64,000 nucleotides of DNA, taken from the NCBI RefSeq assembly GCF_037102585.1, contig NW_027043828.1, positions 310,001-374,000 on the forward strand. Reading direction: 5' to 3'. Position 1 is the first letter of the stretch. Each line of letters begins with the position of its first letter. Both the position numbers and the translations under genes were made by a program. This DNA comes from Saccharomycopsis crataegensis. Lineage: Eukaryota; Ascomycota; Saccharomycetes; Ascoideales; Saccharomycopsidaceae. Positions 50,417 to 60,092 of this stretch are shown here, in pieces. Under the pieces are notes generated by a model. It searched no databases and had not been told where the DNA came from. It worked only from the letters and a program-made list of their open reading frames with translations.

Positions 50417-51928
50417 GGCAATGAGAGAGAGCAAAAAAAAAGCAAATGAAATGAGCTGAAAGAAATAGAACTAAATGCAATAGTTTAGTAAGGCCGGAGG
50501 GTTTTTAATATAATATGTAAAAAATATCAAATATCAATAGAATGTTGGCATTCATTACAAAAATCTCGAAGATTTTCGCAGGCGAAATATAACCAGTGGC
50601 TCAACACTGAAAAAAGGGGTAGAAAATTGGCTAAGTGGATAACAAAATGGCACCACCGGAAACACAATTGAGAAGAAATATAATAATGACAATTAGCAAG
50701 ATAAATTACAAAAGTGATGGTGTTTAAATCACCTCTAATTGGATAGGAGAGAAGAAAAAAGGAACAAAAAAAAAGGTGAAGGTGCAGGGCCTCGTAACCA
50801 CATGTCGAATTTGACATTTATTATATATACTAGTGGTATACTACAGTATAGTGAAATATGCATTATTATTAGTTTGAAATATAAATTACAGGATATTAGA
50901 ATTACTTTTATAATGCATATCACGGGATATTGGGCATATGAATATTTTTAGGCCACTTTGGTATCACCCAAACTGGCCGTAGTCAGATGGGACGGTTGAG
51001 CGATTACTGATGGCTTGTTTCGACGTATGAAGCAGTTGGTTTGGGTGCAAGTACCTTAAATTCAAATCTTTATTACGAATTACTACAAATCACTAGTTGA
51101 ACAATCTTCTAGCACTCACTTTACGCAGAGCATTTTAGATCCAAATGATCAGTCTTAGAACAAAATAATATTGATCTCTAGAGATTCAACACATCTGTCA
51201 ATCTTAGATCAATTCATCTTCAGCATACCACTTTTGATAATTTTGCAGTTCATATTGCTGGTCAAAGTATAATTGCCTGATCTTTTATGTGTCTTTCAAA
51301 AATAGAATTTGAGAAATTAGAATATCACCAATAGTAGATTTCCAAAAATACGCAATGAGTTCACAAATAAGCCCGGTGATGGGGTAATTCGATTTTTCAA
51401 CCGTACTTGTTGCCTGCGATATTAATTTTGAATTTTGAATATCATTTTGATAGTGGTTTGGATCAAGCGAGGAAATTAAAGATATAAGAAACGTCCCTGA
51501 TGAGGAGCAGTATCATCATATCCTTCTATCAAATTGGTTTTCAGGACTAACAAATATTGTGAATAAAGCTACGATTTGTTGGTTGATTGTTTGTGAAGGA
51601 AATTGATTATGCTATTTATATTAAACTCGACAAGTGGGAGCTTATGTTTCTAAATTATTCTTGTAATCCCACCATCTCTATAGAGTATTATCGTATACGA
51701 TATGCACATTTTATTTTGTTATCTTCTGTTTACGACTGATTACTTTTACTCCTTATCATGATTGAGTGAGAAAAAAAAAAGTCTTGTAACCATTCTTTAT
51801 TTTAATATTAATAATATATCTAAAACGACGCCAGTTGTTATAGTATAAGGAATAACTCTATTATTCGCTGGTCCACACCGATACAAAAAAGTGTATTGTT
51901 ACACCACCAAGATGGCATGTCTTAATAC
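50417..51928. other. Intergenic DNA between NAD carrier and copy B
   Basis: About 1.5 kb, AT-rich, with no credible gene; short frames near 50527-50951 look random. It contains the carrier promoter and, at the right, the copy B promoter. Confidence 0.45.
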
Positions 51929-51951
51929 GGGTGCAGCACCCCATTATATAA
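51929..51951 (+). promoter_or_regulatory. Copy B promoter: GGGTGCAGCACCCC and TATATAA
   Basis: GGGTGCAGCACCCC at 51929-51942 is followed at once by ATTATATAAATC, a good TATA box, about 155 bp before the ATG at 52101. It is the same pairing as in copy A. Confidence 0.5.
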
Positions 51952-52100
51952 ATCTCTTCTCCGCAAATGCCCACAAGATTTCTTTATCTCGTCAGTCCTC
52001 AGCCTATCTAAATTCTTGCTTTTTGTCTACAGCTTTTTCAAAAAACAAAGATTTTTTTTGATAATCCAAGAGCAAGACCGGCAAATGTTTTGATGTCAAT

Positions 52101-54089
52101 ATGAGCGACCAAACTTATGAGCAGAGAAAAGCGTCTGCAATAAATGAGATAAAATCCAAAATCAGAAATTCACAAGGTCTATTATTAGACCTTGGTGGCA
52201 TTATTGATGACCAAAACTTAAGAGCTGGTGTTATTGGAAAAATGAAAGTGGAAGCATATCTTGAGAGAGAAAGAAATGGCCCAAATCCCACAGACCTCGC
52301 ATCGCTGCTATGGAAGCTCTTTCTCAACTTGCCTGCACCAGATCCGCTCAAAAAATCTCTCCACAAGCAAAGTGTGCCTACCTCACTTCCGAAAGGTTCA
52401 ACTAGTGCTGCTATTTACAAATACTACGAAGAGTTTTCGGTTGATTGGAAACCCTTTCCTGATGATTATTTTGATAATTTGATAGAAACATTTTCATTAC
52501 ATTGTAATCAAAATTTATCAACGTCAATTTTTCATCAGGGGAGTGTTCGTGAAGTCGATGAACTTTACCTGGATTTAACAAGTAGTACAGGAAAGGATTT
52601 TTGGATGCATTGTGATAAGAAGGAGGCCAGCATTGTGTTACTGCTTTGGAATTTGATATTGCCGAAAGTTGTGACGATCCTTTACGGTCTTGGTGACACA
52701 GTTTATTGCCGTGTTCAAAGAACTATTATGGGGCAAGAAAATCTATCTTTACGCCCAGACATTTGTGTTTTTGCAAATCAACGTGATGCTGATGAGAATG
52801 GTCCTGCATCCATCATAATTGAAGGCAAAAGGCTTGGGTTGAGAAAATTAATTAAGGATGATGCTCTTACTGATAGCTCCTTAGTTCGCCAGGTGGTGGT
52901 TGACATGTTGAACGGTGCTATTGATTTCTGCATACTTACCGATTACGTTGTTAGTATTATTTTCATGCTAGAAGATCCTGATCACGAAGATTCCAAACCA
53001 AAAGGGAACCCAAACTCCACAAAGCAAAAAGAGTTTCAAGAGATGAATGACAGAATCGCAGAAATGGAAACACTTCTTAAAGAAACCAATGGTGACAAAT
53101 TCAAGGTATTCAATTCAAGAAGAAGAAATTTAGAAAAGGAAAAAGCAAAGCTTGAAAAAAGGGCTGGGGCCCTCAAGCAACAACTTATGGAAGTTCCAAT
53201 CCCTATTTTCTACAAGATTTTGGAAAACTCTGATAAGAAAATCAATTTAATTTTGGCAAGTTTGATACATCATTGTGTAAATTACAGTGCTAATCAAAAA
53301 AGCAGTGCCATAGATAAAACAAAAAAATACAAGCTGGTATTCATGAAGAAGAAAAGCTTGGTAGAGAATATCAAGATTGGAAGTAGAAGCTCCCATAAAA
53401 GCGTGAGCAAACCAATAAAACTTGTGCACAAGGAAATGAGTGGAAACAGCTGGGGTAACTACGCAAATGATATAGCGGAGTTGCAGGGTGGTGACTCTCA
53501 TTTATCGTTTGTTGTCGCAATAAATACCACTAGGTGCTATGAATTCTTTCCCAGGTTGCCCAGGATGGATACAGATAGCAAGCGTCTTGTGTTGAAAGTT
53601 TATGATCAGGACTTCATTAAAGATTATAGCCAAACTAGAGAAATGAGAAAAATGGGATGGTCTTATCCAATGCTATTGAAACTTGCAGAAGAGAATTTCA
53701 TGAGCGAAATTCATGCATATAGCTTGATAACCAAGTACAATAAGAAGTGCAGGTCGGAAGCTGATAAGATATTTGCTCCACAAGTCATTTACTGTGGAGA
53801 TAATGTTATCTTTTGGGATAAATCTTGCATAAAATTTGGAGGGCATGCAATATTCATGACAGAGATCACTGGAGGTGGTAGAATCACCAAGAAACTGATA
53901 GAGTTCGGAATTAATCAATTGAAGTTATTGTCGGGTTTGGGGATTAATCATGGAGATATCAGAAGAGCGAATTTCATAGTTACTCCAGACGAAAGAGTTG
54001 CCTGGATAGACTATGGTAGGGTGAATGGATCTTCAACTTTGGAAGGAAATATCCTAAAATTTGTCGAGATATGCAGTGAGGACTCTTGA
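52101..54089 (+). CDS. SPOK-like nuclease-kinase protein, copy B
   Basis: The protein has 662 residues, the same length as copy A, and differs from it only at residues 5, 10, 28, 33 and 35 (T/A, K/I, L/S, G/D, I/L for B/A). The rest is identical. Architecture as in copy A: PD at 219-220, EGK at 241-243, coiled coil 308-365, kinase-like K499, E536, HGDIRRAN (617-624) and DYG (637-639). Both key sites are kept, so both domains may be active. Its five CTG codons fall in hydrophobic settings (SLLWK, LYLDL, LLLWN, YKLVF, KKLIE), unlike the near-absence of CTG in housekeeping genes. It looks whole. Function by analogy with SPOK (nuclease kills, kinase protects) is inference. Confidence 0.75.
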   Translation: MSDQTYEQRKASAINEIKSKIRNSQGLLLDLGGIIDDQNLRAGVIGKMKVEAYLERERNGPNPTDLASLLWKLFLNLPAPDPLKKSLHKQSVPTSLPKGSTSAAIYKYYEEFSVDWKPFPDDYFDNLIETFSLHCNQNLSTSIFHQGSVREVDELYLDLTSSTGKDFWMHCDKKEASIVLLLWNLILPKVVTILYGLGDTVYCRVQRTIMGQENLSLRPDICVFANQRDADENGPASIIIEGKRLGLRKLIKDDALTDSSLVRQVVVDMLNGAIDFCILTDYVVSIIFMLEDPDHEDSKPKGNPNSTKQKEFQEMNDRIAEMETLLKETNGDKFKVFNSRRRNLEKEKAKLEKRAGALKQQLMEVPIPIFYKILENSDKKINLILASLIHHCVNYSANQKSSAIDKTKKYKLVFMKKKSLVENIKIGSRSSHKSVSKPIKLVHKEMSGNSWGNYANDIAELQGGDSHLSFVVAINTTRCYEFFPRLPRMDTDSKRLVLKVYDQDFIKDYSQTREMRKMGWSYPMLLKLAEENFMSEIHAYSLITKYNKKCRSEADKIFAPQVIYCGDNVIFWDKSCIKFGGHAIFMTEITGGGRITKKLIEFGINQLKLLSGLGINHGDIRRANFIVTPDERVAWIDYGRVNGSSTLEGNILKFVEICSEDS

Positions 54090-54870
54090 ATATTGAACGG
54101 TTCAGTGTTTTGTTCTCTCACTTTTGGTGTTGTCTTTCGACTTGCTTGGTTTGCCACTTATGTTTTTGTTTCTGCTCGGCTTGAAGGGTTGGCTACTTGC
54201 TTGCTATCAATCAACAGCTTAGATTTTGTGGTTTTTTTATACGATACTTGCTTATCTGTTTTCGTCACAATGTATCCAGCTATGCTATATTATTTTTGAT
54301 TTTTTTCTACCTCTGTTTGAATTGCTGCCATATAATTACTTGCTAATGTGTTTATTTGGGTTTTATTAATGTTCTTTTCTATAAAATTATAATACCTCGG
54401 GTGTCGTAAACCGTAATTTGCACTTATGGTATATAAAAGATAACCAGAAAATTTTTATCCACTACATATATTACGAAAGGATGCACAGTAATAAAAATAA
54501 CAACGTTAAGATAAGTGCTTCCCGAATAAAGCATGGTTAATTGTTGCTCAGAAATATCGATAACATGTTAGCCAGAGCTCGAAGACAGTGTAATATATTC
54601 ATGAAGTCAATTTTGCCTGATATTCAGATCCATAAATAAGCACCAAATGTTATAAATTCATGACAGCATCCAACAATCCTTCATCATCCTCCTCCCTTGC
54701 CTGGTTTTTTTTTTTTTTTTCATCCCTGTCTTTCTGAAGAAAATGAAAAACCCTTAGTTTGGCAATTACGGTATCCAAAACAATGAGATCATCCGTCTCC
54801 TAGAAAATATCAAAATCCTATCATCCAGTGGGGAAATTGTTGCAACAGAACCTGATATTTGCACTCAAAG
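54090..54870. other. Downstream flank of copy B
   Basis: The first ~30 bp after the stop still resemble the copy A flank (GAAYATTGAASG), then similarity ends. The rest is AT-rich with T16 near 54705. No gene was recognised. Confidence 0.45.
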
Positions 54871-55085
54871 GAATTTCAGATTTTCGTGTGAATCATCGAA
54901 TCTTTGAACGCATATTGCACTCTATAGTATTCTGTAGAGTATGCTTGTTTGAGCGTCATTTCATTCTTAAACCTCTAGGTTTATTATTGGAAGATATAAT
55001 CCAATTTATTTATAGTAGTATCCTTGTGTTTTTTTTTTGGATGTGGTTGAATTTAATAATATGAAGCGAATTTCCCAAGCAAACC
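54871..55085 (+). pseudogene. Stray 5.8S rRNA 3' end with ITS2 fragment
   Basis: GTGAATCATCGAATCTTTGA at 54888-54907 is the universal 5.8S sequence. It is followed by ACGCATATTGCACTC ... GTAGAGTATGC and TGTTTGAGCGTCATT, the 3' end of 5.8S, then about 120 bp of AT-rich ITS2-like DNA. The 3' stem still pairs (GCACTCTATAG with CTGTAGAGTATGC), allowing G-U. Only the last ~90 nt of 5.8S are present, with a 2-nt insertion before AATCATCG. No 18S, 5.8S start or 25S is nearby, so it is an rDNA fragment away from the array. Confidence 0.85.
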
Positions 55086-55100
55086 AGCATGCATGCATCA

Positions 55101-55220
55101 TTTTTTTTTTTTGTGTTTTGTTGCAAATATAATTTCCATTCATTTATTAAGATCTTATAAATTTATAATTATATAACTTGGTGTTGATTTTAATTAATGA
55201 GGAAAATCCTTAAAAAGACA
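55101..55220 (-). mobile_element. LINE 3' tail fragment (complement)
   Basis: A T12 run at 55101-55112 reads as poly(A) on the complement. It is preceded by sequence resembling the LINE-1 3' UTR: AAGGATTTTCCTC ... CAAGTTATATAATTATA ... TTATAAG, compared with AGATTTTCCTCCTC ... CAAGTTTATATAATTATA at 27885-27925. The 5' part of the element is absent or unrecognisable. It abuts the 5.8S/ITS2 fragment. Confidence 0.55.
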
Positions 55221-56280
55221 TAACAAACAAACAACATGACATTCTGGTGACCCCAAACAAACGTGTGAGGACTGGTAGCCAAGACCAACTAACCCAGTTC
55301 TTGTTGGCTTGTTCTACAGTAAGTCAAAGTTAAGGGATGAACTATTCAATTTTTTTTAATTGTAGACTTCTGGGTCTTGAAAATTAGGGTACGATGTTGG
55401 AAAATGGATTGCCATAGAACCCTTTGGTGCAGGTGTTCACGAACGCGGATACCAGAGACAAGATAAAAGGTCATGTGGGAATTAAGATGGATTAAGGTGA
55501 TAAGATAAAACAAGCTGTATTCCATCACTCCAATGCGAAGATTTGATTGATTTGATAGTTATTCGGATGGTCGAAAAGACGAAGATGAAGACGAGGATGA
55601 AGACGAGGATGAGGATGAGGATGAAGATCGAGACGACGACATTATTATGATGTGGAAGAGCTACAAAAAGACGGCATAGAACAAAGAAATGCTGAAAGTA
55701 ACCAGCATACATTAAAAGGTAGATGATTAGAGACTAACAAAAGGAAAAAGTGAGAGATTAAGATATAACAGCAAGTCATGGATTGAAAAATATTACTGAT
55801 AGTGTAAATTGTTTAGTTAAGTTCAGATAGGAATTACAGAACGAAACATGGTAGTTTAAGTAAGTATATATTAAAGAAGGATAATCTAAAAGAATAAAGG
55901 AAATAAGCCCTATTTGTAGTGAGAAAAGATAGCAAAAGGAAATAAGGGAATAAACTAGAGAAAAAGGGAAATAAGAGAATAAAGAATAATAAGGATAAAA
56001 AAAAAAAAAAAAAAAATAACGGAGATAAAGAAGGGAATTAATAAAGAAAGAAAATAATACACTAAATAGATTACTACAAAGTACATAAATCACTACAGAT
56101 AGTAAACATCACCCATATTGAGGATAGCTATTTGGAACTGTACTATGATATTCTGATACTGGCCAACGACAGTCTTTTTCTGTGGATATTTTTGCCCCGT
56201 TAATTAACGCATATAAGCTAAGCTACACAATTATTAAGAATATATAATATATATTTATCAAGAGCCCCTTTCTTCCCTAA
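55221..56280. other. Gene-free DNA with GAGGAT repeats and repeat D copy 2
   Basis: It contains a run of GA(A/G)GA(T/C) hexamers at 55576-55640 and repeat D copy 2 (55862-56100), with an A22 tract near 55997-56018. No credible gene; it is the 3' flank of KAP122. Confidence 0.45.
55862..56100 (+). repeat. Dispersed repeat D, copy 2
   Basis: It has the same blocks and orientation as 20640-20860 (GTATATATTAAAG, AAAAGAATAAAGGAAATAA, CCCTATTTGTAGTGAGAAAAG, CGGAGATAAAGAA). It is diverged and interrupted by a long A-tract. Confidence 0.45.
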
Positions 56281-59200
56281 TTATATATCCATGAGGCCAT
56301 TCGCGGCTAACCAAAAGTCTTTAATCACCATATTCACCTTCCGGGTACCTTTAGTCAAATACAACTTCAGAATTAATTGCCTAATGTCTGGTAACGCTTT
56401 TTTTCCATTGGAAACCCTTTGGTTATTAATTAAAATCAACGCGTTATTGGCCCATTGTTTGAATTGCAAAGGATACTTGCCAATCATGTTCCTGACAATA
56501 TCACAATAGATCTCATAATTCGATCTCGTGGATTTTAATAACGCCGAAAACGTGACATTAGTAAGTTTTTGACCAAATTGTTCATCGATGAAGATTCTGG
56601 TGATGTATTCTTGATTCTCCCGAGTACCGGCTCTAAGGGTTATGAGATTGCACCAGAATTTCACCACGGTCTTAATGACAAATTTCTCATTAGATTGTTT
56701 GAGGACCACCATACACGATTCCAAAATGGTGGCGAAATAGTTGGCCAGGTTATCGGAGATGTAAAATAACAAATCCGGTTTTTTTTCAATGACCTTATTG
56801 AGGAATTGTAACGCATTGGTAAATAAATCGACATCCAGGTTGAGTAATTGAGGATTCATCACAAATATTGTAATAATACAATTGGTCACCGCTTCTTTCG
56901 ATAATTTCCGATAATTGGCACTCACAAAAGTCTCTAAAAGACCAAATAAATACCCAATTGACAATGTCATCGAAGAGTGTGGTTTATCCACATCAATTCT
57001 ATTTTTGGTATCTTCGAATTTGGATAATACATAATCAATAATGATTTGATTATCAGCAAACACAAACGGTCCATTGATATCTTCACATAATCCGGCCCTA
57101 AAAATCTCACAACATTTCTCAGTAACGAGATTATGATAATTGATTTTCACCGATCCATCAGTGACCCCCAATGATTCACCATTATTATGGTTGGTGATAA
57201 ATATGTTGGTCAACTCGGGGTCCAAAGAAAATCCCGAAATGATTTGCAAAATCATCGAATGAATCCCCAAATTATCAGCGATCCAAAAATTATCCACCAA
57301 TTGTCGTTCTTCATCGTTATAGAAAATCACCGATTCTTCTGGTAATTGCATTCCTCTGGCGATTTGTAATACACAATCAAGGAGCGACACTAAGTAATCC
57401 AATAAAATATTCAAATCATGGTTATTGTTGACCCTGCCACTCTTGATTTCCAGAAAAATTTTTGTCGATTGGTCATTAATAAGTTGAAGCAATTTGACAA
57501 TATATTCTCCTTGGGTTTGGGGGTTTTTAATCCCTTGAATTATAAAACTCACGGAGTTAATGACTTTCTCCCTAGTAAATGCTTTGAAGTCAATGGAATT
57601 GATCACGTTGAATAATAAAGGTTCAAATTTAAACAATGACGACGCCAAGAAAGTTCGGCATTGACTGCAGATCGAGGCAATGGCTCTGGCAACAATAAAC
57701 TGAAATTTTCCAGGGAGTTCTTTTGATTGGATGGATAATGATAATAAATTGAACAAGTAATCCAAGATTTCATTCAAGAATCCCAATCCTTGTTCACTCT
57801 TGTAAAAAAAATTGATGGAACTAAGAAATGATACCGTGGTATTCATCAAGTAACTATTATTGGTAATCAATCCGATTTTAAGGAAATTGATCTCCTCGTT
57901 TCTGTGGAAACTGAACAAATGTACCAACATACCAAAGATTTCATCAGGGACATTTCCCTCGGAGAAATTGGAACACATGCAATTGATTAAAAACACTGAC
58001 GCTTCGACTTCTGAGGCATTTTGTAAAGTCAAGCTGGTAACATTGAGATTATTGATGATATTATCGAACAAGAACTTGAAAATTGAATCTTTGATAATCA
58101 CATACATGGAATCGAATAAATCACCCACGTCTCTTCTGTAAGAGAAATATTCATCCTTGTATTGTCCTTTAATCATTTTCATCGACGTCTGGTTAGCTAA
58201 TGGTAGTTGAACTTTGGTCCAATAGGTTTTACCAAGTAATTCTAATAACGTTTTGAAATTTTTTTTGAATAGTTGCAAATTTTCCGTGGTCTTTAACAAA
58301 ATCAACAAACTGTCAGTATCATCAATCAAGGTATCAGACGTCTCCAACCAGAATTCAATGAAATCTCTGGAGATCTCTTCATCGAGAATAGGGGTTCCTG
58401 GGAATGCCGTTAATTTCATGAGAGCCTGGAAAATATACGAACAGCTATCATCCACCAACAACTTGCTGATTCGTACCATATCCAATTCAAAGTACGATAT
58501 TACGAGTTTGGCGAAATCCTGTACTGATTTCTCGTTTTCGATGAGATCGTCATCGCCTGATCCATTGAGGAAATTGAGATAGTTCATCCCCCAGTCTTTA
58601 AAAATTAGGTCGTTGATGGTTTGTTTGAACGAATTATTGAGTAAATTGGCGTTTGTCTCTAGCAAGTTGGTAAGGAATTCAATCACCACGAAAATCGAGT
58701 CGGAATCATTGATCAATTGATCCGAAGTTTGGTGGCATAACAAAAACTTGATGAGAAGATTTAACGTTGGATCGATGATAAATTTTTCCGTGGAGTTTAA
58801 ATAAGAAAACGAAATGTATGAAGTCCAAGCAGTGTAACATCTAACTGCGTCAGCCAACAATTGATTATTGTCGTTCGATAGTTTTGGAGTATTATTATTA
58901 TTATTGTTATTGTTATTATTATTGTTATTGTTATTGTTATTATTATTATTATTAAGTTTTTCAATGACCAAATTCATGGAATAGTTGACAAAAAATTCCG
59001 TGACCACAAATACCTCTTTCCGTAAACAGGTATGTAGTTGTTGATCTAAATGATCGCTCATGGTGTTATTTTTCAAGATATCTTCAATAATGATTTGGGA
59101 GAAAAGTAGGACAAGCTGGAGTTTTTGCGCCAGTCCCGCCAAGCTGGCTTGGAGATGGTGTTCGATGTTTGCCACCGATAGTCTTAGTGATGATATTGAC

Positions 59201-59703
59201 GGGTCGTCTTGAGTCCCCAAGAAACTTAATAATGGATTGGTCCAATTGTGGAAATTGTGGCAGTAGACCAACGATAAATTGCTGAACACTTTCTTGATCA
59301 CAAAGAGGTTTGGTTGACGATGGACGAAATGTTGAGTTAGGAGGTTATTCAAATGGGATAATTGTCTCAATGTCAATTGATCAACCATATTTCTTGTGTC
59401 ATCAGTGCCGGTGGCACCTTTGAGGGTCTCATCATCATCAATGTCCGATTCGTCATCAACCACAGCGCCCCAAGTGGAGAATATTTGATTTAGTTGAACA
59501 GTATAGGTCAATGCCCCGAAGAATTGGCATTCCAAGCTGTAGTTATTGCGAGGATCGAGGAGTTGATCTGCCACTTGTAATGACCCTTGATGTTTTTGAA
59601 ATTGTTGGAGTTGGGATTGCACTTGGACCACTTGACCCGCTGCCAAAGTATTGGAGTAGAGGGTCTCGATGAGACCCACTACTTGTGAGAAGTTGAAATC
59701 CAT
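56281..59703 (-). CDS. KAP122: Kap122-like importin-beta family karyopherin
   Basis: The 1140-residue all-helical protein resembles yeast Kap122/Pdr6 and animal importin-13. The N-terminus VGLIETLYSNTLAAGQVVQ ... QSQLQQFQKH ... QFFGALTYTVQLN has the first HEAT repeats of this branch. The C-terminus (NALILINNQRVSNGKKALPD, RKVNMVIKDFWLAANGL) also fits. Kap122 imports TFIIA and other cargo and is somewhat shorter (1081). The extra length is partly a run of 21-22 Asn encoded by ATT/GTT repeats at 58890-58954. Start ATG at 59701-59703. Confidence 0.82.
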   Translation of the reverse strand: MDFNFSQVVGLIETLYSNTLAAGQVVQVQSQLQQFQKHQGSLQVADQLLDPRNNYSLECQFFGALTYTVQLNQIFSTWGAVVDDESDIDDDETLKGATGTDDTRNMVDQLTLRQLSHLNNLLTQHFVHRQPNLFVIKKVFSNLSLVYCHNFHNWTNPLLSFLGTQDDPSISSLRLSVANIEHHLQASLAGLAQKLQLVLLFSQIIIEDILKNNTMSDHLDQQLHTCLRKEVFVVTEFFVNYSMNLVIEKLNNNNNNNNNNNNNNNNNNNNNTPKLSNDNNQLLADAVRCYTAWTSYISFSYLNSTEKFIIDPTLNLLIKFLLCHQTSDQLINDSDSIFVVIEFLTNLLETNANLLNNSFKQTINDLIFKDWGMNYLNFLNGSGDDDLIENEKSVQDFAKLVISYFELDMVRISKLLVDDSCSYIFQALMKLTAFPGTPILDEEISRDFIEFWLETSDTLIDDTDSLLILLKTTENLQLFKKNFKTLLELLGKTYWTKVQLPLANQTSMKMIKGQYKDEYFSYRRDVGDLFDSMYVIIKDSIFKFLFDNIINNLNVTSLTLQNASEVEASVFLINCMCSNFSEGNVPDEIFGMLVHLFSFHRNEEINFLKIGLITNNSYLMNTTVSFLSSINFFYKSEQGLGFLNEILDYLFNLLSLSIQSKELPGKFQFIVARAIASICSQCRTFLASSLFKFEPLLFNVINSIDFKAFTREKVINSVSFIIQGIKNPQTQGEYIVKLLQLINDQSTKIFLEIKSGRVNNNHDLNILLDYLVSLLDCVLQIARGMQLPEESVIFYNDEERQLVDNFWIADNLGIHSMILQIISGFSLDPELTNIFITNHNNGESLGVTDGSVKINYHNLVTEKCCEIFRAGLCEDINGPFVFADNQIIIDYVLSKFEDTKNRIDVDKPHSSMTLSIGYLFGLLETFVSANYRKLSKEAVTNCIITIFVMNPQLLNLDVDLFTNALQFLNKVIEKKPDLLFYISDNLANYFATILESCMVVLKQSNEKFVIKTVVKFWCNLITLRAGTRENQEYITRIFIDEQFGQKLTNVTFSALLKSTRSNYEIYCDIVRNMIGKYPLQFKQWANNALILINNQRVSNGKKALPDIRQLILKLYLTKGTRKVNMVIKDFWLAANGLMDI
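58890..58954 (-). repeat. Asn-coding trinucleotide repeat within KAP122
   Basis: ATT/GTT triplets read as AAT/AAC on the complement and encode 21-22 consecutive Asn near residue 255. The run is mixed AAT/AAC, not a pure microsatellite, and probably forms a flexible loop between HEAT repeats. Confidence 0.9.
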
Positions 59704-60092
59704 GTATTTTCTATTTTTTGTCCGATGGTATTGAATATATTATGTTATTATTGGGTTTATTTATTTATTTATTTATTAATTCATTTATTTATTTATTTAT
59801 TTATTTCTATCTTTTGATATTCTTTTAGGAAATTTTCAATTTTTCTTTTTTTTTTTTTTGACCACACAAAAACAGCCGTTTCCGAGAAGGACACACGCAC
59901 GCCCACCCACCCACCCACCCACCCACCGGCACGGATACCCACGTCAAATAAATGTCAAATGGAATTTTGATGCCGTTTATTATTATTATTATTGTTATTA
60001 GCAGTAGTAGTACAAAAACTAATGGATATTCTCTCAAAAAAAATTTTTTTGATCATGAGTTATAAAATGATACATTATATCTTATTCAAATA
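59704..60092. promoter_or_regulatory. Divergent promoter with TTTA and CCCA repeats
   Basis: Between KAP122 and the small secreted protein there are (TTTA)n at about 59757-59806, a T-tract at 59846-59859 and (CCCA)n at about 59900-59926 in a short GC-rich island. TATA-like TATAAAATG lies at 60061, about 30 bp before the right-hand start. Confidence 0.45.

Noticed and set aside
55482-55712. Hydrophobic frame on the complement of the GAGGAT repeats
   Set aside because: The Ile/Leu/Val/Phe run is the reverse reading of a simple repeat; no start context or homologue.
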